The position numbers and the translations under genes are program-made. Below are positions 17,609-26,914 of a DNA stretch of 60,448 bases, piece by piece. The DNA is taken from the NCBI RefSeq assembly GCF_010119545.1, contig NZ_JAAEAA010000022.1, positions 1-60,448 of the forward strand, written 5' to 3'. The notes beneath the pieces were generated by a model that ran no database searches, was not told where the DNA came from, and saw only the letters and a list, made by a program, of their open reading frames with translations. Position 1 is the first letter of the stretch. Every line of letters starts with the position of its first letter. This DNA comes from Pontibacter fetidus. Lineage in GTDB: Bacteria > Bacteroidota > Bacteroidia > Cytophagales > Hymenobacteraceae.

Positions 17609-19222
17609 ATGGCTACTAAATATATCTTCGTTACCGGTGGTGTAACATCCTCGCTTGGTAAAGGCATCATTTCCGCTTCACTCGCTAAGTTGCTGCAGGC
17701 AAGAGGGTTCTCTGTAACCATCCAAAAATTCGACCCTTATATTAACATCGATCCGGGTACCCTGAACCCGTACGAGCACGGCGAATGCTATGTAACTGAA
17801 GATGGCGCTGAAACCGACCTGGACCTGGGTCATTATGAGCGTTTCCTGAATGTACCTACCTCGCAGGCAAATAACGTAACTACCGGCCGCATCTACTATA
17901 ATGTGATCATGCAGGAGCGGGAAGGGGCGTATCTGGGTAAAACAGTGCAGGTAGTACCACACATTACCGACGAAATTAAGCGCCGCATGTTGCTGTTGGG
18001 CCAGTCTGGCGAATACGATATCGTGATTACGGAGATTGGTGGATGTGTGGGCGATATTGAGTCGTTGCCGTTTATTGAAGCCGTTCGCCAGCTGCGCTGG
18101 GAACTGGGCGTGAACGAAACCTGCGTTATTCACCTGACCCTGGTACCTTATCTGAAAGCTGCCGGCGAACTTAAAACCAAACCAACCCAGCACTCGGTAC
18201 GCGACCTTTCGGAAGCTGGTGTGCAGCCTGATATATTGGTTTGCCGCTCAGAATACCCTATTCCAGCTGATCTTCGCAAAAAAATAGCATTATTCTGTAA
18301 CGTAAAGCAGAATTCGGTTATTGAATCGATTGATGCGGAAACGATCTACGATGTGCCATTGCTGATGCGTAAGGAGAAGCTGGACGAGCGCGTGATCAGC
18401 AAACTGAAGCTTGCACAGAAAGGCGAACCGGAACTGGAAACCTGGAAAGAGTTTTTGGGCCGACTGAAAAACCCGACTTCTGAGGTTAAAATAGGCCTAG
18501 TGGGTAAGTACGTTGAGCTCCCGGATGCTTATAAATCTATAGTTGAGTCGTTTATACATGCCGGCGCTGCTAACGAGTGCAAAGTAAACCTGAAGTGGTT
18601 CCAGTCTGAAACCTTGAATGATGAGAACGTGGCAGCTAGCCTTGGAGGCCTGGATGGTATACTGGTTGCGCCTGGGTTTGGTGAGCGTGGTTTTAAAGGT
18701 AAACTGGAAGCCATCCGTTTTGCCCGCGAAAATAAGATACCATTCTTCGGGATTTGCCTGGGCATGCAGTGTGCTACGGTAGAGTTTGCCCGTAACGTGC
18801 TGGGCCTTGCTGAAGCTAACTCCACCGAAATGAACCCCGAAACGCCGCACCCGATCATCGATTTGATGGAAGGCCAGAAAGAAATTACACAAAAAGGCGG
18901 CACGATGCGTCTTGGCTCTTACGCCTGTGAACTTAAGAAAGGCTCAAAAGCGTATTCCATATACGGTAAGTCAAAAATTACAGAGCGCCATCGCCACCGT
19001 TATGAGTTTAACAACGACTACCTGCAGGCCTTTGAAGAGGCCGGCATGATGGCAACCGGTAAAAATCCGGAGACTGGACTAGTGGAAATAATTGAACTGC
19101 AAAACCACCCATGGTTTGTAGCAGCGCAATATCACCCGGAATTAAAGAGCACTGTGCTTAATCCACACCCGTTATTTACTAAATTTGTGAAAGCGGCCAT
19201 GAACTATACACAAACCAAATAA
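17609..19222 (+). CDS. pyrG: CTP synthase
   Basis: A 537-residue enzyme that makes CTP from UTP, ATP and glutamine. The synthetase domain starts with [10 protein letters not shown] (P-loop), and the glutaminase domain has GICLGMQ with nucleophile Cys383 and a QYHPEL segment near the C-terminus supplying His and Glu. Length is usual for the family. It is followed after 28 bp by yidC on the same strand, so the two are probably cotranscribed. Confidence 0.98.
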   Translation: MATKYIFVTGGVTSSLGKGIISASLAKLLQARGFSVTIQKFDPYINIDPGTLNPYEHGECYVTEDGAETDLDLGHYERFLNVPTSQANNVTTGRIYYNVIMQEREGAYLGKTVQVVPHITDEIKRRMLLLGQSGEYDIVITEIGGCVGDIESLPFIEAVRQLRWELGVNETCVIHLTLVPYLKAAGELKTKPTQHSVRDLSEAGVQPDILVCRSEYPIPADLRKKIALFCNVKQNSVIESIDAETIYDVPLLMRKEKLDERVISKLKLAQKGEPELETWKEFLGRLKNPTSEVKIGLVGKYVELPDAYKSIVESFIHAGAANECKVNLKWFQSETLNDENVAASLGGLDGILVAPGFGERGFKGKLEAIRFARENKIPFFGICLGMQCATVEFARNVLGLAEANSTEMNPETPHPIIDLMEGQKEITQKGGTMRLGSYACELKKGSKAYSIYGKSKITERHRHRYEFNNDYLQAFEEAGMMATGKNPETGLVEIIELQNHPWFVAAQYHPELKSTVLNPHPLFTKFVKAAMNYTQTK

Positions 19223-19250
19223 CACCAATAACACTTTACACACTTTTTAA

Positions 19251-21089
19251 ATGGATAGAAATCAAGCTATTGGCTTCGGACTGATTGCCCTCCTGCTGCT
19301 GGCATACTCGTTCTTTTTTGCAGGAACGGATGAAAAAGCGGCTACCAAACAGGCAACAGAGCAGGTAGCCAAAGTAGAGCAACTGCAAAACACCCCTGCA
19401 GTTGCAGACGATTCGCTGGCACAGGCACAAAAGGCTGCTAACATGGGCTCTTTTGCCACGGCAGCAACCGGCACAGCCAGCACAACAACCTTAGAAAATG
19501 CCAACATCCGCATTACATTTAACACCAAAGGCGGACAGGTTGAGGAAGTATTGCTGAAGAACTATAAAACCTACCAGGGCGAGCCGCTTATACTTTTCGA
19601 TAAGGGAAGCAGCCAGACGGATGTAGCTTTCACGACGAACGATGGCAAAACCATTAAGTTTTCTGATCTATACTTCACTCCTTCGGCAATCACAAAAGGA
19701 ACGGATAAAGAGGTAAGCACGCAGGTTATTACGTTTCGTGCCAACGTAGGAAACGGCCAGTACATTGACCAGATCTATACGTTGTATGATGAGAAATTTG
19801 AGCTAGGGTATAAACTGGATGTGAAAGGCTTGCAGGGCCAGCTAAGCGGTAACAACCTTACTTTTACCTGGACTGACCACATTAAGCAGCTAGAGCGCGA
19901 CATTAAGCAGAACCGTGCCAAAACAACTATAAACTACGCTACCGTAGAAGATGGTTTTGATAAAATGTCTATCTCAGAAGAGAAAGAAGAACTGGCCCTG
20001 GAGGAACCAGTAAAATGGATCGCGAACAAGCAGAACTTCTTTACGGCCGGTATCATAGCGGATAACAGCTTTGCCAGCGCTAAACTGGAGGCAGATACCA
20101 ATCTGGCAGATTCGTCAGTAGTGAAAACGCTGGCTACGCAGGCACTTATCCCGACACAGGATGTACTGAACGGCAAAGCTAGTTTTACTTACTATTTCGG
20201 CCCGAACGACTATAAGATCCTGAACAAAGTTGGCTACGACTTCGATAAGAACCTGGACCTGGGTTGGGGTATTTTCTCTTATGTAAACAAGTGGATCATC
20301 ATCCCGGCATTCGACTTCCTGGAGAACTACATCGGCAGCTATGGTATCATCATTATTTTGCTGGTGCTGTATATTAAAACCATCCTGTTCCCGCTTACTT
20401 ACAAGTCGTTTTACTCTATGGCTAAGATGAAGGTGTTGAAGCCGGAAATTGATGCCATAAAAGAGCAGAACGGTGGCGACATGCAGAAAACGCAGATGGA
20501 GACCATGAAGCTCTATAACGAGATGGGCGTAAACCCGCTGAGTGGCTGTATACCAATGCTGTTGCAGATCCCGATCCTGTTTGCGATGTTCAACTTCTTC
20601 CCGAACTCGATAGAACTGCGCCAGGAGCCATTCCTGTGGGCTACCGACCTTTCGACGTACGATGTGTTTGCAAAACTGCCGTTTACAATTCCGTTCTATG
20701 GCGACCACGTAAGTATGTTTACATTGCTGATGACGGCCTCAACTATACTTTATACCTGGTCTAACAACCAGATGAACGCCCAGATGCAGGGTGCCATGAA
20801 GTTCTATAGTTACCTGATGCCGCTTATTTTCATGTTTGTGCTTAACTCGTTCCCGGCAGGTCTGTCGTTCTACTACTTTGTATCTAACATGGTAACATTT
20901 GGCCAGCAGGCTATTATCCGCCGATTTGTGGATGAAGGCAAAGTGCGTGCTAAACTGGAAGAGAACAAAGAGAAGCGCAAAGACAAAAAGAAAACAGCTG
21001 GCCCATCGTTTACCGAGCGTATGCAGGAAGCCATGCGTGCCGCCGCTGAAAAAGAGCAACAGAAAAAGAACAAAGGCCTGAAGAAATAA
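19251..21089 (+). CDS. yidC: membrane protein insertase YidC
   Basis: A 612-residue insertase. It has an N-terminal membrane anchor (about 5-22), a large periplasmic beta-domain (about 60-330), and then the conserved Oxa1/YidC core with five helices, starting with the segment near KWIIIPAFDFLENY and containing the MGVNPLSGCIPMLLQIPI signature. The C-terminal tail is Lys-rich, as is usual for ribosome contact. It works with SecYEG or alone to insert inner-membrane proteins. A terminator follows. Confidence 0.98.
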   Translation: MDRNQAIGFGLIALLLLAYSFFFAGTDEKAATKQATEQVAKVEQLQNTPAVADDSLAQAQKAANMGSFATAATGTASTTTLENANIRITFNTKGGQVEEVLLKNYKTYQGEPLILFDKGSSQTDVAFTTNDGKTIKFSDLYFTPSAITKGTDKEVSTQVITFRANVGNGQYIDQIYTLYDEKFELGYKLDVKGLQGQLSGNNLTFTWTDHIKQLERDIKQNRAKTTINYATVEDGFDKMSISEEKEELALEEPVKWIANKQNFFTAGIIADNSFASAKLEADTNLADSSVVKTLATQALIPTQDVLNGKASFTYYFGPNDYKILNKVGYDFDKNLDLGWGIFSYVNKWIIIPAFDFLENYIGSYGIIIILLVLYIKTILFPLTYKSFYSMAKMKVLKPEIDAIKEQNGGDMQKTQMETMKLYNEMGVNPLSGCIPMLLQIPILFAMFNFFPNSIELRQEPFLWATDLSTYDVFAKLPFTIPFYGDHVSMFTLLMTASTILYTWSNNQMNAQMQGAMKFYSYLMPLIFMFVLNSFPAGLSFYYFVSNMVTFGQQAIIRRFVDEGKVRAKLEENKEKRKDKKKTAGPSFTERMQEAMRAAAEKEQQKKNKGLKK

Positions 21090-21118
21090 GCCTGCGTTAC
21101 AACGATAAATTATACTTT

Positions 21119-21150
21119 AAAAGCCTGTCTGTTTCTATAGACAGGCTTTT
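21119..21150 (+). terminator. intrinsic terminator after yidC
   Basis: A perfect 12-bp stem (AAAAGCCTGTCT / AGACAGGCTTTT) with an 8-nt loop, followed by more T residues. Confidence 0.9.
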
Positions 21151-21201
21151 TTGTTGGCTATAGTTGTGGCGGCTTCGTATGTAGGAGTGTAACAAAAAAC
21201 C

Positions 21202-21786
21202 ATGATGAAACCGAACCTGAACTACCTGCTTTTGCTGCTATTTGCAACTATAGTTTTTGCCTGTAACTCCAACACCAACGAGGATAAAGACTTAGGCAGC
21301 ACACACCCTAAACTAGAAAAACAGCTGGCCCGCGACACAGCAAACCTGGCCATGCGCAACGAAGAAAATGAGGCCCTGTACGAGCGCTACCGCATTACCA
21401 CCGAAGAGTATGAGAAAAGCGGTGACTATGCCATTGGTAGCATGTTTCGTGGCCGCCTGGCCCCTTTAGATGAAACCAGCCATACCGATGCCCGCACGTT
21501 TAGAACTGCCCTGCGCGAAGGTTTAGCCAAAGGTGTGAATTTTGCGGGGAAGTATACCGTAGTTACCGTTGGGTGCGGTACGGCCTGCCAGCAGCATTTT
21601 ATAGTTGACCGCGAAAGTGGAAAGATTGTAGAGAAGATACAAGGCAGCGCCGGCGCAAAGTATAGCCCGAATAGCCGCATCTTTACACTTAACCCTCCCG
21701 ACTCAACTATAAACTATAAAGAATGCCAGAATTGCAAACCCCAGACCTACGAACTGGTAAATGGCAAACTTAAAAAGCTGGACTAA
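21202..21786 (+). CDS. hypothetical lipoprotein
   Basis: A 194-residue protein with a lipoprotein signal (VFAC lipobox, Cys21). The mature part has GVNFAGKYTVVTVGCGTACQ near 112-131, including a CGTAC motif and four Cys overall in the C-terminal half (with CQNC near 173-176). This pattern resembles small periplasmic proteins of unknown function found in several Gram-negative groups. I do not recognise a named family with certainty. It lies alone between the yidC terminator and another small lipoprotein gene. Confidence 0.75.
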   Translation: MMKPNLNYLLLLLFATIVFACNSNTNEDKDLGSTHPKLEKQLARDTANLAMRNEENEALYERYRITTEEYEKSGDYAIGSMFRGRLAPLDETSHTDARTFRTALREGLAKGVNFAGKYTVVTVGCGTACQQHFIVDRESGKIVEKIQGSAGAKYSPNSRIFTLNPPDSTINYKECQNCKPQTYELVNGKLKKLD

Positions 21787-21907
21787 TATTTTAAAATCTG
21801 AGGAGTGGAAAACTTTCTTACTTTCCTGATGCAACAGTTTGTACAGACACAGTAAGTTGCGTCTCTAATATGAAACTACCTACAGTAGATGGAAAACATT
21901 TTTACTA

Positions 21908-22405
21908 ATGAAGCAACGCATACTTAACATAACAAAACAACTAATTACCGTAACTATAGTTATGGCAGGTATAAGTATGGTAGGTTGTAAAAATGCGGCA
22001 TCACAAACTATAGATAGCCAAAGCAACCCCGCTCCTCTCCTGCTATTCCAGAAAACGCCCTGCTTTGGTATCTGCCCCTCCTACGAAGCGTTGATTTACA
22101 CCGACGGTAACTTACGGTTTATCCCCTGGGAGCATGTACCCGTTACCGACACCCTTACCTTCCGATTATCAGAAAAAGAGCTGACAGACCTGACCAAAGA
22201 TATTGCCAACCTGAACTATAGAACCCTGGATGATCTCTATAAAACCAACTGGAGCGACATGCCTGCCACGCATTTATACTTTTATGAAGCCGGCAAAGAA
22301 GTAAAGCACATCAAACACGAAGAAGGCGGCCCGGAAAAGCTGGTTAACTTTAACGACAAGTTGCATCAGCTGATCTGGAAGTATGTGGCCACGCCGGCCC
22401 GGTAA
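21908..22405 (+). CDS. DUF6438-like lipoprotein
   Basis: A 165-residue protein. The signal ends with a VGC lipobox (Cys27). The mature domain starts with FQKTPCFGICPSYEALIY, the hallmark of DUF6438: two Cys in CFGICP followed by a strand with Y-x-D-G. The family is unannotated functionally; it is often secreted and common in Bacteroidota. A Cys pair could form a disulfide in the periplasm (inference). Confidence 0.8.
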   Translation: MKQRILNITKQLITVTIVMAGISMVGCKNAASQTIDSQSNPAPLLLFQKTPCFGICPSYEALIYTDGNLRFIPWEHVPVTDTLTFRLSEKELTDLTKDIANLNYRTLDDLYKTNWSDMPATHLYFYEAGKEVKHIKHEEGGPEKLVNFNDKLHQLIWKYVATPAR

Positions 22406-22531
22406 CTATAGTTTTCTATCCTATAATTTCTTTAACTTGCCCGCAACAGGAATAAAGGTTAAGTTACAACTATAGTTATATTGCAGATAAGCGTAAGTTC
22501 TCGTTTATACTATAGTTGGCACATATAAGTA

Positions 22532-23107
22532 ATGGATTATAAAGAGTTGATAAAAAACTGGAAGTCTGAAGAACTGTACAAGTTTGATGTGCATGATATC
22601 TCCAGCAAAGGGTTGAATGAAGAAACAGCAGACTTTCTAGCAATTGTCGGACTACCGACATCAGCCGCTCCATTCTTATCATTTGCTGATGACTCAGAAA
22701 GGGAATTAGGTAGCATCTCCAACATCTTCGAGACCCGAGAAGATAGACATAGGTACTTTTTAAGTATAGGTTCTGATGGTGCTGGTGACCCTATTTGTTT
22801 AGACCTTATGAACGAATGCCAAGTGGTTACTTTGAATCATGAAGAAGACTTTGAACCAACATTCATGAACTCTTCAGTTAGTGAGTTATTTCAGTTTCTA
22901 ACTATATACAAAAGATTTGTCGAAGAAGTCATTAGAGAAAATGGCGAGGACGCCTATCTTGACGCAGACTTCACAGATAGCCAGTACGAAGAATTGAAGA
23001 AGGCTATGGAATCAGTAGACAATAAAGCGCTTAAAACTAATACTTTTTGGGCGCAGGAGCTTGCTCAATTATTAGGGAATAGAGAATACTACCAGAATCA
23101 AAAATAA
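22532..23107 (+). CDS. SUKH/SMI1-KNR4-like immunity protein
   Basis: A 191-residue acidic protein without signal or membrane segment. The N-terminal part has the pattern seen in SUKH-fold proteins, with ETADFLAIVGLPTSAAPFLS near residues 30-49 resembling SUKH-4, followed by SIGSDGAGDPICLDL. SUKH proteins neutralise polymorphic toxins. No toxin gene is adjacent. The gene lacks the CTATAG palindrome found throughout its neighbours and is more A/T-rich, with tgt/aga-type codons less common around it, which suggests recent arrival. An attC-like hairpin begins 11 nt after the stop. The family call is by motif resemblance only. Confidence 0.6.
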   Translation: MDYKELIKNWKSEELYKFDVHDISSKGLNEETADFLAIVGLPTSAAPFLSFADDSERELGSISNIFETREDRHRYFLSIGSDGAGDPICLDLMNECQVVTLNHEEDFEPTFMNSSVSELFQFLTIYKRFVEEVIRENGEDAYLDADFTDSQYEELKKAMESVDNKALKTNTFWAQELAQLLGNREYYQNQK

Positions 23108-23117
23108 GTATTACAGG

Positions 23118-23183
23118 TGCTAACAAGGCACAGGCTCCACACTCGGCTACGCCTCGTTCGCAGCCTGTCCTAATCCGTTAAAT
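23118..23183 (+). other. attC-like integron recombination site (candidate)
   Basis: The segment folds as TAAC (23121-23124), AGG, a single unpaired C (23129) and ACAGGCT (23130-23136), then a 25-nt loop, AGCCTGT (23162-23168), CCT, and GTTAAAT (23177-23183). The right end matches the attC core GTTRRRY exactly, the outer TAAC/GTTA pair is complementary, and the single bulged base mimics the extrahelical bases of attC sites. The left core (TGCTAAC) is a poor match to RYYYAAC. No integrase gene lies in the window. Confidence 0.5.
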
Positions 23184-23201
23184 AACCACCAAAATACTAG
23201 C

Positions 23202-23567
23202 ATGAAAACCTCCACCACCCACAACCAGCGAATTGCCAGAATGACCTTGGCTTCGGTTTATCCTTTGTATCTTGCTAAAGTAGAGAAGAAAGGCAGAACT
23301 GAAGAAGAACTAGATCAGGTTATAACGTGGTTAACCGGCTTCAGTAAAGACAAAATACAGCAATTGATCAAGGAAAATGCGACCTTTGAGGCGTTCTTTC
23401 AACAGGCTACCCTAAATCCCAATGCGCACCTTATTACCGGAGTAATTTGTGGGTACCGCGTAGAGGAAATTGAAGACACCTTAACGCAGCAGGTCAGGTA
23501 CCTGGACAAACTGGTGGACGAGTTAGCGAAGGGTAGAAAAATGGAAAAGATCCTGCGGAGTTCGTAG
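23202..23567 (+). CDS. DUF2200 family protein
   Basis: A 121-residue soluble protein. The whole length matches the DUF2200 pattern: HNQRIARMTLASVYPLYLAK at the N-terminus, a helix starting TEEELDQVITWLTGF, then NPNAHLITGVICGYRVEEIE. The function is unknown; the family is scattered among bacteria, often near DNA repair or stress genes. The gene follows the attC-like site by 18 bp and may mark the original chromosomal flank of the cassette. Confidence 0.85.
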   Translation: MKTSTTHNQRIARMTLASVYPLYLAKVEKKGRTEEELDQVITWLTGFSKDKIQQLIKENATFEAFFQQATLNPNAHLITGVICGYRVEEIEDTLTQQVRYLDKLVDELAKGRKMEKILRSS

Positions 23568-23666
23568 GCTTTCTGGCAATTAGAGAATATATCATCCCTG
23601 GTAAAAGTAAGCAGTTTTCTTTACGAATTACCTTGAACAACACAAACCAACAACATAAACAATACC

Positions 23667-24008
23667 ATGTCAGATGAAATGAAACAATGCCCGCAGTGTA
23701 ACTCGCCTTACGGTTACGCTTCAGGCGACGAAACCTATACTTGCCCGGAATGCGGAAATGAGTGGAACCCGAATGAAGCAGTAGAAGAAACCGGCTTGAA
23801 AGTGATAGATGCGAACGGTAACGAGCTTCAGGATGGTGATACGGTTGTGGTTATTAAAGACCTGCCCGTAAAAGGCGCTCCAAAACCTATAAAAGCCGGT
23901 ACGAAAGTAAAAAATATACGCCTGACAGACGGAGACCATAACATCGACTGTAAAATTGATGGCTTTGGCTCGATGGGTCTGAAGTCTGAATTTGTGCGCA
24001 AAGCTTAA
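23667..24008 (+). CDS. yjdM: zinc ribbon protein YjdM (PhnA family)
   Basis: A 113-residue protein. An N-terminal zinc ribbon CPQC (8-11) ... CPEC is followed by the conserved domain [20 protein letters not shown] and KIRL/DG-type strands ending [10 protein letters not shown]. This is the YjdM/PhnA family, formerly linked to alkylphosphonate use; its real role is uncertain. It is a single gene. Confidence 0.92.
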   Translation: MSDEMKQCPQCNSPYGYASGDETYTCPECGNEWNPNEAVEETGLKVIDANGNELQDGDTVVVIKDLPVKGAPKPIKAGTKVKNIRLTDGDHNIDCKIDGFGSMGLKSEFVRKA

Positions 24009-24061
24009 GCCATTTAACAATTAAATATTCGCAACAAACGCATCTGTTTTTACAGAAACCT

Positions 24062-24089
24062 AACGCTGAACTATAGTTTGTTCAGCGTT
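24062..24089 (+). terminator. probable terminator after yjdM
   Basis: A 9-bp stem (AACGCTGAA / TTCAGCGTT) followed by TCTGTTTT. The loop contains CTATAG. Stem strength is moderate. Confidence 0.55.
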
Positions 24090-24133
24090 TCTGTTTTATA
24101 GCAAACTATAGGTTATTTACGTACCTTCAAACT

Positions 24134-24859
24134 ATGGCCCACAACGAAGATACCGCTCATAACCTGTTCTTTAAGTTTCAGGAGTACCTGGCCCAGTTTG
24201 TATATGGCGGTATTGATGGCTGCGTTACTACGTTTGCAGTGGTGGCCGGTGCCGTTGGGGCCAATTTAGATAGCTCAGTCATCATTATACTTGGTTTTGC
24301 GAACCTGCTTGCCGATGGCTTTTCCATGTCGGTGGGGGCTTATCTTTCAGCAAAATCAGAGCGCGATAGTTACGATAAGCACAAGCGCACCGAATACTAC
24401 GAAATAGAGCATTTTCCGGAAGTTGAGCGGCAGGAAGTTCGTGAAGCATACCGGGCAAAAGGCTTTGAAGGCCCCTTGCTGGAACAGATTGTAGCCGTTA
24501 TCACTAAAGACAAAGACCGCTGGGCCGACGACATGATGGCCAATGAACTGCAACTTATACAGGATTCCAAATCACCTATCGCTATTGGGGTTGTCACCTA
24601 TACCTCGTTCCTGCTCATTGGCATTATTCCCCTTACCGTATATGTCTGGGATTACCTGGTCGGCTTTCCGGGCGACGTTTTTCTATGGGCCTGCATCCTT
24701 ACCTTCTCCGGCTTCTCTATCATTGGCTTCATGAAAAGCTATGTAACCGGCGTAAACCGCTGGCGTGGCGTTCTGGAAACCCTGGCGCTTGGTGCCTTGG
24801 CCGCCGGTGTCTCCTACCTTGTGGGCGACGTGCTGGAAAGTTGGATAACTGGGAGTTAA
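24134..24859 (+). CDS. VIT1/CCC1 family transporter
   Basis: A 241-residue integral membrane protein. Helix 1 holds the family signature GGIDGCVTTFAVVAGAVGA, and helix 2 has LADGFSMSVGAYLSAKSE. A cytoplasmic Glu-rich segment (about 75-130) matches the metal-binding domain between helices 2 and 3 of Fe/Mn transporters. Three more helices complete the fold. It probably exports Fe2+ or Mn2+ from the cytoplasm; the metal is not resolved. Confidence 0.9.
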   Translation: MAHNEDTAHNLFFKFQEYLAQFVYGGIDGCVTTFAVVAGAVGANLDSSVIIILGFANLLADGFSMSVGAYLSAKSERDSYDKHKRTEYYEIEHFPEVERQEVREAYRAKGFEGPLLEQIVAVITKDKDRWADDMMANELQLIQDSKSPIAIGVVTYTSFLLIGIIPLTVYVWDYLVGFPGDVFLWACILTFSGFSIIGFMKSYVTGVNRWRGVLETLALGALAAGVSYLVGDVLESWITGS

Positions 24860-24955
24860 GTAAGTTAGAAAGTTTGGAAGTTAGAAGGTTAGAAAGTTGA
24901 TACAGTTATAGAGTTAAGGAATTAAAGAGGTTATAGTTAAAGAGTTAGGGTTAAT
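24857..24955. repeat. low-complexity AGTTAGAAAGTT repeat
   Basis: A run of degenerate GTTAGAAAGTT/AGAGTTAAGG units directly after the VIT1 stop. The reading frame cannot extend through it, and no gene is seen. Confidence 0.6.
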
Positions 24956-24963
24956 ACTTACTG

Positions 24964-25123
24964 CCCTCGCTCGCATCCTGCGAGTGTGCGCTACATGTGG
25001 CGTCCCGCCACGTTGCCGAGCAACTATAGTCACTCTATGATAACAGTAATGTCTTAACTATAAACTATAGTTTAAGTGGCCAGAGGCCGTGGATTCCACA
25101 CACTCGCGGGACGCGAGCGAGGG
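24964..25123. repeat. inverted repeat with 25-bp arms
   Basis: Arm 24964-24988 (CCCTCGCTCGCATCCTGCGA onward) is the inverse of 25099-25123, with 23 of 25 matches. The loop holds two further G/C-rich partial inverse copies and three CTATAG-type motifs. It fills the spacer between the convergent VIT1 and substrate-binding protein genes and could terminate both. Confidence 0.75.
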
Positions 25124-25156
25124 CAAGGCACACAATCAACAATTAACAATCAACCA

Positions 25157-26833
25157 TTAATCTTTCCTTACCCGCTCCAGTTTCAGCATGTTCATGGGGT
25201 TTGGTTCCAGGCCTTTGATATTGTTCTGGGTCAGGCGCAACACTTCGTCATAGTATAAAACGATAACCGGGCATTCTTCTACCACTATCCTGTCCATGGC
25301 CTGGTATAGTTCCCAGCGCTTTTTAACGTCGCGTTCCAGTTTGGCCTGCTCGTATAGTTTATCGAATTCCTTGTTTACAAAATGCGTTTTGTTTGGCCCG
25401 GCAGGTGAGAAATTCTTGCTATAAAACAGCGCCAGGTAGTTTTCAGCATCCGGGTAATCGCCCAGCCACGATTTCATCCAGAATTCTGATCGACCATTGT
25501 CTACCATTTCCTGGTGCGCCGGTCCCTGGTTTATATCTATCTCTACCTGCACCCCTATTTCAGCCCATTTTTTCTGCATGTATTCGGCCAGCTCTTTGTG
25601 CTCGGCTACGGTGCCCAGGAGTATTTTCAAAGGCTTCTGCAAACCATAGCCAGCGGCAGTCAACAGTTCTTTTGCTTTTTTAGGGTTATAACTATAGCCT
25701 GGCACTTTGTCTTCGCTGAACGATGGCAGCGATGGCGGCACCATTCCCGAGTGGCCCGGGATGCCAATGTTATTGCGGAAATAAGCGATCATTTCCTTTT
25801 TGTTAATGGCGTAGTTCAGGGCCTGTCGCACACGTTTGTCCTGTACTGCCAGGTTCGGGTCTTTCAGGTTTTTAGGGTCAAGCTGGAAGCCAATGTATTC
25901 TGTGTTAAGATATGGTTCTTTGCGGACAGTAAACTTGCCTTTAAAATCATCCTGCACCGTACCGTCGTTGTTCAGGATCAAATCTCTTGAGCCTTCTCTA
26001 ACACCCGAAAGGAAATCCAGTTTACCCTGCATAAAGGTCAGGAACTCAGATTTCCGGTCGGTGATGAAAGAGATCTGCACGGCATCTAAGTAGGGCAATT
26101 GCACTCCTTTTTCATCCTTCTTCCAGTATTTCGGGTTTTTGTGCATGATAATCGCGTTGCCCTCGTCCCACTGTTTAAACACAAAAGGCCCTGTACCTAC
26201 CGGATTTGCCCGGAAGTCTTTACCATACTTTGCTACAGCCTCCTGCGGTACTATAAATGCATAAGGCATCGTCAGAATTTCCAGGAAAGCGATGAAAGGC
26301 TCGTTCAGGTAGATCTTGAAAGTAGAATCGTTTACCGCCAGGAAAGCCGTGTCGGAAATGGCACCGGTTTTATCAGTAAGTACCTTGTCGTTGAATATCC
26401 AGGCGCCGGTGCTGGCCGTAGCCGGGTCTATAATGCGTTTGAAACTATAAGCCACATCCTGTGCCGTTACTTTGCGGCCTTTGCCACCTTTAAAAACCTC
26501 GTGATCGTGGAAATACACATCATCCCGAAGTATAAAAGTATAGGTTTTGCCATCTTCCGACACTTCCCAGCTTTTGGCTATACTTGGGCCTATTTTCAGT
26601 TCCTGGTCCAGTTCTACCAGCCCGTTGTACAATTGTGTGGTGGCCCAGATGTTGGCCTGGTTACGGGCAAATGCCGGGTCTAAAGACGACAAAGCTTCGG
26701 GCTGATTATACCTGAAAACAGTTTTGTTCGTTCCATTTTTTCCGGCTTCAGTGCAAGACTGGCACAAGAGCAAAACGGTGGATAACAGGGCAAAAACGGT
26801 GGATAAATAATGGCGTTTTGTTGTGATTTGCAT
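25157..26833 (-). CDS. ABC transporter substrate-binding lipoprotein (peptide/opine type)
   Basis: A 558-residue SBP_bac_5 (OppA/DppA) protein with a lipoprotein signal (LLLCQSC, lipidated Cys about 27). Conserved pieces include the N-terminal SLDPAFARN segment, YSFKRIIDP, and VRQALNYAINKKEMI near 330. Such proteins deliver peptides or similar solutes to an ABC permease. No permease or ATPase gene is nearby, so it is an orphan component or has another role. It is transcribed divergently from the UPF0173 operon over an 81-bp spacer. Confidence 0.9.
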   Translation of the reverse strand: MQITTKRHYLSTVFALLSTVLLLCQSCTEAGKNGTNKTVFRYNQPEALSSLDPAFARNQANIWATTQLYNGLVELDQELKIGPSIAKSWEVSEDGKTYTFILRDDVYFHDHEVFKGGKGRKVTAQDVAYSFKRIIDPATASTGAWIFNDKVLTDKTGAISDTAFLAVNDSTFKIYLNEPFIAFLEILTMPYAFIVPQEAVAKYGKDFRANPVGTGPFVFKQWDEGNAIIMHKNPKYWKKDEKGVQLPYLDAVQISFITDRKSEFLTFMQGKLDFLSGVREGSRDLILNNDGTVQDDFKGKFTVRKEPYLNTEYIGFQLDPKNLKDPNLAVQDKRVRQALNYAINKKEMIAYFRNNIGIPGHSGMVPPSLPSFSEDKVPGYSYNPKKAKELLTAAGYGLQKPLKILLGTVAEHKELAEYMQKKWAEIGVQVEIDINQGPAHQEMVDNGRSEFWMKSWLGDYPDAENYLALFYSKNFSPAGPNKTHFVNKEFDKLYEQAKLERDVKKRWELYQAMDRIVVEECPVIVLYYDEVLRLTQNNIKGLEPNPMNMLKLERVRKD

Positions 26834-26856
26834 CCGCTAAAGTGGTCAAAAAAATG

Positions 26857-26864
26857 TATCTTTG
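26857..26864 (+). promoter_or_regulatory. candidate -7 box for the UPF0173-par operon
   Basis: TATCTTTG matches TAnnTTTG about 50 nt before the UPF0173 ATG, in the divergent spacer. A well-spaced -33 TTG was not found. Confidence 0.4.
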
Positions 26865-26914
26865 TGCAAGATAAAAATAACTAACGTAGATAAGTAAGCA
26901 CTAATCAGTAAATC

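Noticed and set aside
25076..25258. 60-codon plus-strand frame across the inverted repeat
   Set aside because: It overlaps the 3' end of the substrate-binding protein gene and the inverted repeat arm; there is no supporting motif.
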